Of a stretch of 64,000 bases of DNA, positions 56,590 through 64,000 are shown piece after piece (position 1 is the first letter of the stretch; each line of letters begins with the position of its first letter). The translations under genes were made by a program, and so were the position numbers. Location of the stretch: NCBI GenBank assembly GCA_037783545.1, contig JBBELK010001111.1, positions 248,001-312,000 of the forward strand. Direction: 5' to 3'. This DNA comes from Henricia sp. BOLD:AAB3569 (lineage: Eukaryota > Echinodermata > Asteroidea > Spinulosida > Echinasteridae). The notes beneath the pieces were generated by a model. The model saw only the letters and a list, made by a program, of their open reading frames with translations, was not told where the DNA came from and ran no database searches.

Positions 56590-57042
56590 TTGTTGTTCCA
56601 AAAAGCCAGAGATATGCCCAGTAGCTGCGTGGTTGCATGTTTTACTAGACACTATGAAAAAAAAAGAGCAGAAAGATTTTCTTTTCTATTACCAAGAGAG
56701 AGAAAAATGAGTCGCTCATTCTATAACTTGTACGGCCGATGTCCAAACACGTGGAAACTACGCCGCAGTGGACCGTACACAGACCGCTGTGAATGCCGGT
56801 CGTTCCGTGACAAAATCACCCGTCGCAATGCACCAGTATTTAATTCAAAAGAGAGTCACTGTTGGCCACAATTTCATCGTTTTTTTCACAAAACAGGTAA
56901 TAGTAGATTGCTGTCATATTACATGAAGTGTTTTTCACGTTTGTATTTTGAATTAAAAGGACAAAATAGGCATGATAAACATTCACTTCGTTTATTTTCC
57001 ATTCAATACTGCACAGACCGTTTTGTATGTTTCTCAGGATGA
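56590..57042 (+). pseudogene. Uncertain frame with a THAP-like start
   Basis: An internal ATG near 56614 gives MPSSCVVACFTRHYEKK, reminiscent of the start of THAP domains (C-x(2-4)-C then aromatic/basic residues). The expected downstream C-x2-H and AVPTIF-like motifs are not found, and the frame drifts into unrecognisable sequence. Donor or transposon remnant origin is unproven. Confidence 0.2.
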
Positions 57043-57755
57043 CGTCAACACCCTGTTGATAAACAAGCCGAGTGACCTCGAGCGTTTCAGAATTTGGGTG
57101 AAGAGGGTCGGAACTGCTTTACGTTTTAAGCAAAAGTCTGTCGATTTTTTGTGAAAAACAAGTTGTGATGGTGTTGTAGACACATACACCTCCATGATAA
57201 ACAGAAAAACTAAATAAATGTGGAAGGGGGGATTCTAGCTGTTTAACTTTTACCAATAATAATTATTGGATATGCACATTCACCGAAAGATTGGTTGATT
57301 AAATTTAACCAATGCATACTGTATCACCCAAGGCTTGGATAAGGCTGTTACCCAACACCAGTTCGGTATTTTGCGGCCCAAAGATGGGTATATTGATATT
57401 TGAACCAACGTTGGGTAACAATTTGGGCAAAATTTACCAATTTGTTTTTTAAACAGTGTATAAGACATCTGCCACGTATGGAGGGGTCGGAAGGATTCGA
57501 TGAGGGACCTCTGATTAGTCAAACAGTGTATTGTGTCTTTCTTACAAGGCTACCAAATTAATCGCCAAACAAATTGAGTTTCTACAACTATACCCCTCAA
57601 TAAGGTCCTGAAACGGTTTGGTTTTTTGTTTTCATGTGGTTTTGAACAAAGGGAATGGATTAGTTTAGGCGTTTGGTTCCTAATGCAAGCCGCGGGCATC
57701 ACGCTTGAACCCTATAAGCGTCTCAAAGGTCAAAAGTCTATTACTTTTACCAACT
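57043..57755. other. Unannotated AT-rich stretch
   Basis: No gene is supported. Short partial inverted sequences around TTGGGTAACA (57409) and TGTTACCCAACA (57346) may be a decayed MITE. Confidence 0.45.
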
Positions 57756-58000
57756 GGGTCTTTCTATAAATTAGTGGTCCAATGTTGGTATCCCCCGTTA
57801 CATTTTACATCTTGGTTTTGTAAATTCAGGACACATTCTTCAAATACTTTCCATCTCAAAGAGTGAGTACATAAAGTACAATTCATACAAAATGGTTTTA
57901 AAGCCATTTTAATGATTTTTGTACGAAAAATAACACATATCAGGTGTAACGGGGGACACTAAATGTCACACTTTTGGACCCCTAATTTATAGAAAGACCC
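57756..58000. mobile_element. MITE with GGGTCTTTCTATAAATTAG ends
   Basis: GGGTCTTTCTATAAATTAG at the left and CTAATTTATAGAAAGACCC at the right are exact inverted copies. Inner pairs TATCCCCCGTTACA / TGTAACGGGGGACA extend the similarity. Flanks CAACT and CACTG do not give a certain target duplication. Confidence 0.8.
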
Positions 58001-58228
58001 CACTGTCAAAAAATTGTCTTGAACGTATGCAACGAACTGAACGAAACAACTTATGACCTCACCTACCCGCCAGATTATCTCTTTCCATTATAATAACTAT
58101 GGTGAGTGTAACGCGTGGGGCCTTGTGGTCTGTGAATACATTTTAAATTGATATATTAATTAATAAATCTATTTTTTTGCCACACTTTTCTCGTAGTTTT
58201 CAGCAAAACCAGTTGGGAGTGGATAGAC

Positions 58229-59155
58229 GTGAGATCATGGAGGCCAGCAAACTGCTTCTGGAGTCAAGTGTCTTCTGAGCTGGGCATATCGCAACAACAT
58301 TTGCGTCACAGTCTATATAAGAGGTTTGCAGACACACAATTTCTCAGACAGCTCTTTTACAGTGAGAAGAGTAATGAGACTAAACCTGCAGATGGTTCGA
58401 GGACCAATGGCGAGGGCGTTTCTTTTCCTGACGCGCCGTCCTGTGATAGCCCGTTCCAAGATGCCCAACTTGCCACTGAAGAAACTGACTGCACAGACAT
58501 GCCAATGCAGTACACTAATTACGTCGGGCCTGAGAGATACGAAAGTACAAAACGGGTCGGGAAACGGCATAAGAAACCCCCATGTCACTTGGAGGACTAC
58601 TTCGTTTCGTGTCCGTCAAGGAGGGAAAATTTCTGCATTTGCTGTATGCCAAATGATGGCAAACCCTACGTCATGTGCGATTCGTGTGGCACGTGGTATC
58701 ATTTTTCTTGTATGGGTTTGGCGGCAACCCCCCAACGAACAGCAAAATTGAAAAGAGAATCGACGAGTTTCACCTGTAACAGTTGTGCTCCAAAATGTAC
58801 AAGAGGGATCCAAAATGCTGGAAGCTCCTGTTGGTTTTCGTCGCTAATGCAAGCTCTTTACCCAACCCCAATCGGATATTTGATACGAGAGTGCCAAACC
58901 CCGTCAGGTTCACGATTCCGGGATGTTATTTACACATTGAAGGCAATACTTCAGGAGCTGACTCTTAGCTCTCCCGTGCCCGTTCAAACTGAGCGGTTTC
59001 ACGAACTCATGCATGCCCTGAAGTCCATGAATGACACAACATTTCATGAAAGTCACCATGAAAAACCAGCTTCGGTAGTCTTGATTGCCATGCAGAAAAT
59101 CCCCCATCCCATTCACATGCTACATTTTTTCCCCCGGTATCTCCTGACGATTTAG
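58229..59155 (+). pseudogene. PHD finger plus ubiquitin-specific protease Cys-box protein
   Basis: Residues about 135-186 form a PHD finger: FCICCMP, then VMCDSCGTWYHFSC and FTCNSC, the C4-H-C3 ligand set with the aromatic before His. PHD fingers read histone H3 tails. Directly after comes GIQNAGSSCWFSSLMQAL (Cys at about 201), which matches the Cys box of ubiquitin-specific proteases (GLxNxGxSC). The USP His box is not found in this frame, so the domain is partial. The frame ends at 59155 after a T6C5 homopolymer; a one-base change there would join it to the next frame. Confidence 0.72.
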
Positions 59156-60459
59156 AGTCCATGACAGCGGGTGAAGACAACCCTTCTCCTGACCGAACGC
59201 ATGTTCCACCTTTGTGGGATCAAGCAGATGAGCATGATTCGCTGTCCGAGCCAGCAAGTGATGTACCTCTACCAGACTTTGAGTACGAACCTCAACAGGA
59301 GCATTCGTTTGATGTAGAATTTGAGTCCGCTTCTGGATCCAATGAAAACCACATGTTTGATCAAACATCTCCAGACCATATTTCAGACGATGGCTCACTA
59401 CAGTCGGGATGGCCGACTCACAGCATAAAGTCAACGACAGATGAAAAAGGAATGAATAAGCGTAGTAATTCTTTTGGTAAGCCGATTTCACTTGAAAGTT
59501 TAAGAGCGTGTGCTAATGCAAATCTTGTGGACGTTTTCACAGCTGACATACCGGAAAAGGCACATTTCTCAATTGACATCAAGAAGTGGCAACAACTCAG
59601 AGAAAAACAGACTGGAAATAAACTGCCAATGGATTGGGTAAACGCAATTTATGATGGTATTTCAAAAAGCAATCCGTACTGCCCACTTATGTTTCAAAGA
59701 CATTTCGTAGCAAGGAAAAGAAGCCGAAAAATTAACTGTCCAATCTTTCGAGCGCACGCAAAATGCTCAATCCCAACATGTTCTGTAAATGCAACGGTTG
59801 TAATGCGGAGAGAGGCCGAGTGTGAGGTCACATACAGAGGAAAGATATCTCACCCAGGTGATAAAACAGGACAACGCCCTATCAGAGCAAACGTGAGGAA
59901 AGAACTGCAGAATGAGCTGAAGTCCAGTCACTACCCATCCCGTCTCAGGAATGACCGCCTGCACGATATGAAGTCTGACGTGTTTGAAAGCGGTAACTTA
60001 ACCGGAGTAGGTCAAGACGCAGGAATCTTTCGACAAATTGCCAACGAAGGAAGACGCCAACTCAGGGAATCGAATGAAATGTTTGAAAGCTTGTTAATTA
60101 AGAAAAGGGAACATCTCTCTCCGTATCTGCGACAAATCGGATTAGCTCCCAGTTTCCTTATTACATTTACCGATGCCGGTGTACGTTTATTTCACGATCT
60201 CGCCACCACAGTGCCAGTGCACTGGGATGCAACTGGTTCCGTTGCCTGGAAATCTAACCAGAGCGATTACTTGTATTACGCTATGGTGATGCCCAACCCA
60301 ATATTACAGGGGGAACGCATTAAATCTTCACCCTGTCCAGTCAGCGAGATTGTGACCGTTTTCAGGAGAGAACTTACCAGAGTTTCTATCCAGAGCATGG
60401 AGAATTGTAAGTGGAAAGGCACGGGAAGACGATTTAACGATGATGCTTATCCATACTGA
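59125..60459 (+). pseudogene. Transposase-like protein with D-A-T-G motif
   Basis: From about 59125 the frame reads an acidic linker (DLESMTAGEDNPSP, FEYEPQQE), then WQQLREKQTGNKLP, KSNPYCPLMFQRHF and cysteine-containing CPIFRAHAKCSIPTC, and VHWDATGSVAW followed by YYAMVMPNP and PVSEIVTVF. A catalytic Asp in DATG(S/G) followed by YYA.V and P..E is the pattern of Mutator/NOF-like DDE transposases. A possible second Asp lies in the shifted frame after 60436 (LMLIHTDANHLL). Family assignment is tentative. Confidence 0.6.
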
Positions 60460-61345
60460 CGCAAACCATCTTCTCAGAGATGTAAAGGCTCTCTGTCGTA
60501 AGTACTACGGCAATAAGGATGTCCAATGGTTTCCAATGGGAGTAATTAGAGTACTTACTCTGATCCGCACAATGGAAGAGTTCCGCAGCGTGTTTTACTA
60601 ATTTTGCATTGTTTTGCTGTCCCGCAACAAATCCGATGTCGGTAAAAGTCACTTTCGCAAACTCTGTATCATGATCCGAAGTCGAAACATATCTGCATCT
60701 AAGTTACACGATATGCAAGACGAGAATGAGTTATTGGCAGACAACGAAATGCCCCAAACTGCATGTATGACAGAAGAGGAGGCATTGTTGCAACAGCCAC
60801 CTGAGTTTGCCAATGAAAGTGAGTTGTTAATGGACAAAGCAAAGGAGGTCCTTCGAAGCATCCCACAATCAGACACTTCGAATAAGTTTCATGGCCAACT
60901 CCTCCTCGATAAATTTGTTAAATTTCTCATGCCAAGTCTTCCCATCTGGACACAACTGCTACTGGGGGATCTACGGAGGCATAACACGAAATACATCGAT
61001 TTCAGATACGACACAAGTCGGTATTTTATACAGCATTACCCAACATCGCAAGGCTACATGGAATCTTACAACAAGATTTTCAAGCATATTCAGCTATCAG
61101 GTTTCAGATTCCGTTTGGATGAACTCGCAGAGAAAATGTACAAGGCCACAAAAACCCAGCAAAGACAGTTTGCTCTTCAATACAGAACAAGAACAGTCCG
61201 GAAAAGACGAAAGAACACCATGTTGCTCAAAGAAACCTGGAAACGCACCCCAAAGAAGTTGAAGATGGACTACGAAACGCGAGCTGAAAACAGTTTGCTG
61301 CAGGGGGTGGCAACACAAGATAAGAGGACGGCAGACAGTATTGAC
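60436..61345 (+). pseudogene. Transposase C-terminal part, frameshifted
   Basis: Frames joined by shifts near 60437 and 60600: LIHTDANHLLRDVKALCRKY, then from 60614 a basic region with LLLDKFVKFLMPSLPIWTQL and SQGYMESYNKIFKHIQLSGF. It ends in RKRRKNTMLLKETWKR, perhaps a nuclear-localisation stretch, and runs into the protease domain with another shift near 61345. Confidence 0.5.
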
Positions 61346-61967
61346 ATCGACAATGCTTGCTGTAAACAACTGGTTAGACGATCAAATCATCAACCCGTAC
61401 ATGATCCTTATCAAGAACAGCACTCGCACAAAAGGTGGGGTGTTTGTATGCAACACATTTCAAGATCAAAGAATGCTCAGTGATGGGAATAAAGGTGTCC
61501 GGAAAGTTGCAACAAGATGGTACAAGGACATGAGCCTTGCTGCTTGCAGGTTCATATTATGCCCTGTAAATATCAGAATGACTCACTGGATTCTACTTGC
61601 TGCCGATGCGCAAAGTCGAGTTATCTACGCACTGGACCCCATGCACACTAGGACAACGTTTGGACTTCGCCGATTTCTGTCCTTTGTTGAGGCACGCAGT
61701 CAGTATGAGGGTGCAGTCAATCGGTCATCGGTGGGCCAATGGAGAACAGTATACGCAGAGGAGAAAAGATGGCCCAAACAAACAAACGACACTGACTGTG
61801 GTGTGTTTGTGCTGCTGTATGCCAGAGCAATAGCCCATGGGTATTCACCACGGTTTAACCAGAATCAGATGGCAAGAATTCGAGGGCACATGTTGTCAGA
61901 GCTACAACAAGAACACCTATTGCCTTTCACGTCTACCGTGAAGGGGGTGTGTGTGACAGGGCAATAA
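61341..61967 (+). CDS. Ulp1/SENP-type SUMO protease domain (C48)
   Basis: The frame begins with the Ulp1 signature LAVNNWLDDQIINPYM and carries the catalytic set in order: His in NIRMTHWILL (residue 82), Asp in YALDPMH (99), Gln in WPKQTND (147) and Cys in DTDCGVFVLLYA (153). All four catalytic positions are present. Such proteases remove SUMO or related modifiers. In transposons they are usually fused to or encoded next to the transposase. The domain itself appears uninterrupted to its stop, although it is cut off from its upstream partner by a frameshift. Confidence 0.82.
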   Translation: MTSTMLAVNNWLDDQIINPYMILIKNSTRTKGGVFVCNTFQDQRMLSDGNKGVRKVATRWYKDMSLAACRFILCPVNIRMTHWILLAADAQSRVIYALDPMHTRTTFGLRRFLSFVEARSQYEGAVNRSSVGQWRTVYAEEKRWPKQTNDTDCGVFVLLYARAIAHGYSPRFNQNQMARIRGHMLSELQQEHLLPFTSTVKGVCVTGQ

Positions 61968-62089
61968 TATTGTGATTTGCTTTTCCTCAGCGCCTTGCCT
62001 TGTTACACAGTCATGCCCCTGGAATCGTCGTACATGTAATACAATCCAGAAGTCGGTCTATCACACATAACTCGGGTAAAAATGACTAT

Positions 62090-62450
62090 AGACTAATCCG
62101 GTAACTAAGGTCTCCTTCCCTGTATATTCCGCCATAGCTGGGGGGCGTCCAGTGCATGGGCTGTGCGTTTTGTGTTGCTGTTAGGACGAAAAGCGCTCAT
62201 CGAAAAGCGCTCATCCATTACATGCACAAACGCGACCCACCGCGTGCACGCGACGCACCTCCTTCGCGTACACGCGACGCGCCCGCCTTCGCGTATAACA
62301 ACCCTACAAAGACGCCAAACTTGTTCGACATGTTCGAAGTAAACAAATGCACCTTCGGCAACAGCAAAAACATACAGTTCATTCAGTGGAAGCCCCCCAG
62401 CTATGGCGGATGTACAGGGAAGGAGACCTTAGTTACCGGATTGGTGTATT
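62090..62450. repeat. Inverted repeat around a CpG-rich loop
   Basis: AATCCGGTAACTAAGGTCTC and CCGCCATAGCTGGGGGGC (62096-62152) are inverted against GCCCCCCAGCTATGGCGG and GAGACCTTAGTTACCGGATT (62392-62447). The arms are about 55 bp. The loop is rich in CGCGACGC. The right arm recurs in direct orientation at 63308-63363. Confidence 0.8.
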
Positions 62451-62639
62451 GATTGCTTTCGATGACGTACAACATCCGGGAATGTCTGGTGGTCAACGGT
62501 CACGTACGCGCGAACATGCACGCGCCAATAGACGCTCATGAACACGCGTAAAAAATACTCACCAGCGTATTTTCATTCGAAGATGCCGCACGCGGGCGTT
62601 GTGATACGTTCAAATTATTGAGCATGCACTCGGCTTTTA

Positions 62640-62719
62640 AAAACAAAAGTGCTTTTATATAGTTGATCGCGATGTTTAGCCTGAAGAAATGTGTTTTTAT
62701 CTTTCTCGATACAACAGCC
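62640..62719 (+). promoter_or_regulatory. TATA-like promoter, copy 1
   Basis: CTTTTATATAGTTG (62653-62666) lies 54-67 bp upstream of a GCCATGG start in both duplicates. Motif evidence only. Confidence 0.4.
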
Positions 62720-62756
62720 ATGGCGCAACAACATAAAGCAACTTCAAGCAACAGAG
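62720..62756 (+). CDS. Short first coding exon, copy 1
   Basis: A strong start context (CAGCCATGG) opens MAQQHKATSSNR plus one base, ending at the consensus donor AGAG|GTAAGT. The family is unknown and no second exon is visible before the next copy. Confidence 0.4.
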
Positions 62757-62975
62757 GTAAGTGCAACCAATGCGCTTTTCTTGGTCTTTTTGCCGGTTAC
62801 TACTCGAGCCACGTGGGTCATGAAAAATGCCCACCAAAATGGTGGATGGAAGGGGTGACGTCACCGGAAAGCAATCAATACCATGCATTCCGAAAAGTAC
62901 TATACCCCTAGCAACTCCCGCGCGCGGATCTCGGTCGTGTGTGTGTGGGCGCAACCACGCCTGCATTACGCGTAA

Positions 62976-63219
62976 CACGCGCGATCGAACTAAAACAACT
63001 TCACGCACAGCTAGCAGTTGTACGTACGAACGCGGTGGACACTGTAGAAAAGTGAATGCCAAAAAAAATTGATGAAACTGATTTCATTTGTATTTAAGCC
63101 AAAATTAAGCAGAATATGTGGGAGAGGTGTTATAAAACAAATATTGACTGCTTTATCTCGTGGTATAGTAAAACTAGCCTCCCGAGGTGACCCACGGAGC
63201 ATTCTATTTTCCCGAGGCG
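62976..63219. other. Unique sequence between the duplicates
   Basis: AT-rich linker without a recognised gene. It is absent after copy 2, where a third partial copy follows instead. Confidence 0.6.
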
Positions 63220-63891
63220 AACACAACCCTACAAAGACGCGCAACTTGTTCGAAGTAAACAAATGCAGCTTCAGCAACAACAAAAACATACAGTTCATTC
63301 AGTGGAAGCCCCCCAGCTATGGCGGATGTACAGGGAAGGAGACCTTAGTTACCGGATTGGTGTATTGATTGCTTTCGATGACGTACAACATCCGGGAATG
63401 TCTGGTGGTCAACGGTCACGTACGCGCGAACATGCACGCGCCAATAGACGCTCATGAACACGCGTAAAAAATACTCACCAGCGTATTTTCATTCGAAGAT
63501 GCCGCACGCGGGCGTTGTGATACGTTCAAATTATTGAGCATGCACTCGGCTTTTAAAAACAAAAGTGCTTTTATATAGTTGATCGCGATGTTTAGCCTGA
63601 AGAAATGTGTTTTTATCTTTCTCGATACAACAGCCATGGCGCAACAACATAAAGCAACTTCAAGCAACAGAGGTAAGTGCAACCAATGCGCTTTTCTTGG
63701 TCTTTTTGCCGGTTACTACTCGAGCCACGTGGGTCATGAAAAATGCCCACCAAAATGGTGGATGGAAGGGGTGACGTCACCGGAAAGCAATCAATACCAT
63801 GCATTCCGAAAAGTACTATACCCCTAGCAACTCCCGCGCGCGGATCTCGGTCGTGTGTGTGTGGGCGCAACCACGCCTGCATTACGCGTAA
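63216..63891 (+). repeat. Direct duplication, copy 2
   Basis: Matches 62300-62975 at a constant offset of 916 bp (e.g. AGCCCCCCAG at 62391 and 63307). Confidence 0.9.
63636..63672 (+). CDS. Short first coding exon, copy 2
   Basis: Identical to 62720-62756, with the same donor and the same TATA-like segment upstream (about 63569). Confidence 0.4.
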
Positions 63892-63892
63892 C

Positions 63893-64000
63893 ACGCTTTC
63901 GATGACGTACAACATCCGGGAATGTCTGGTGGTCAACGGTCACGTACGCGCGAACATGCACGCGCCAATAGACGCTCATGAACACGCGTAAAAAATACTC
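63893..64000 (+). repeat. Third, partial copy of the duplicated block, cut by the window end
   Basis: From GCTTTCGATGACGTACAACA onward it repeats 62453-62564 and 63369-63480. The offset from copy 2 is 524 bp, so this junction differs from the first one. Confidence 0.88.

Larger units (their letters stand above)
58190..61967 (+). mobile_element. Decayed DNA transposon encoding PHD, USP-like, transposase and Ulp1 domains
   Basis: Four successive plus-strand frames read as one protein or gene set broken by frameshifts. The start is placed at a possible 3' splice site (TTTTCTCGTAG, 58196). The combination with a D-A-T-G transposase motif resembles Mutator-like (NOF/Phantom-type) elements; some MULEs are known to carry Ulp1 proteases. 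KDZ/Zisupton-type elements are an alternative. I did not find convincing terminal inverted repeats. Confidence 0.6.
62300..62975 (+). repeat. Direct duplication, copy 1 (916-bp period)
   Basis: The block from CAACCCTACAAAGACGC to CATTACGCGTAACACG is repeated 916 bp downstream with very few changes. It carries a promoter-like segment and a short exon. Confidence 0.9.

Noticed and set aside
56590..57042. THAP-domain gene
   Set aside because: Only the first dozen residues resemble a THAP start. The remaining zinc ligands and conserved Pro/Trp/Phe are missing, so it is kept only as a low-confidence remnant.

Overview
The window is nuclear DNA of an animal, most likely a marine invertebrate. It has introns with GT..AG borders, a recognisable animal gene (VAC14), DIRS and Ty3/Gypsy-type retrotransposons, an I-like LINE with a tRNA-derived SINE, and many palindromic MITEs with TTAA or TA target duplications. 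I cannot name the species. Little of it is host coding sequence; most is transposons and tandem repeats.

Layout. (1) 1-7,000: the first five coding exons of a VAC14 homologue on the minus strand (start codon at 6960-6958, leaving the part read here at 1646). All splice phases agree. Its introns hold MITEs and three minisatellites. (2) 7,764-12,590: about 19 copies of a satellite of about 264 bp lying upstream of the VAC14 start. (3) 12,800-14,300: an 829-bp TTAA-flanked MITE and the promoter plus first exon of an unidentified plus-strand gene. (4) 14,341-21,473: a large inverted duplication of a truncated DIRS-like retrotransposon (gag region plus reverse transcriptase). Each arm serves as the empty-site reference for changes in the other. 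(5) 22,300-27,500: nested MITEs and non-autonomous DNA transposons, one carrying ten copies of a 12-bp motif.

(6) 27,660-46,730: the most striking part. A G-rich minisatellite abuts a tRNA-derived SINE, whose 3' tail grades from (ACG)n through intermediate repeats into about 17.7 kb of GTGCCAACAA / GTGCCAACAACAA satellite. The array ends at a second, same-direction copy of the SINE. Directly after it (46,743-49,773) is a LINE of I-like type with a 14-bp target duplication. LINE and SINE share a 3' end that includes a 7-bp stem with a compensated base pair. The satellite unit equals the last stem arm of the LINE (GTGCCA) joined to its (ACA)n tail. This suggests that the satellite is an amplified LINE/SINE tail. 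The huge open reading frames over this array are artefacts of a repeat that contains no stop codon.

(7) 49,826-55,869: a TA-flanked MITE split by a minus-strand Ty3/Gypsy-type LTR element with identical-length 184-bp LTRs but broken frames. (8) 58,190-61,967: a decayed DNA transposon encoding, in order, a PHD finger, a ubiquitin-specific-protease Cys box, a DDE-type transposase-like domain and a Ulp1/SUMO protease domain. (9) 62,090-64,000: a 916-bp direct duplication carrying a TATA-like promoter and a short first exon with a splice donor, plus a third partial copy at the window end.
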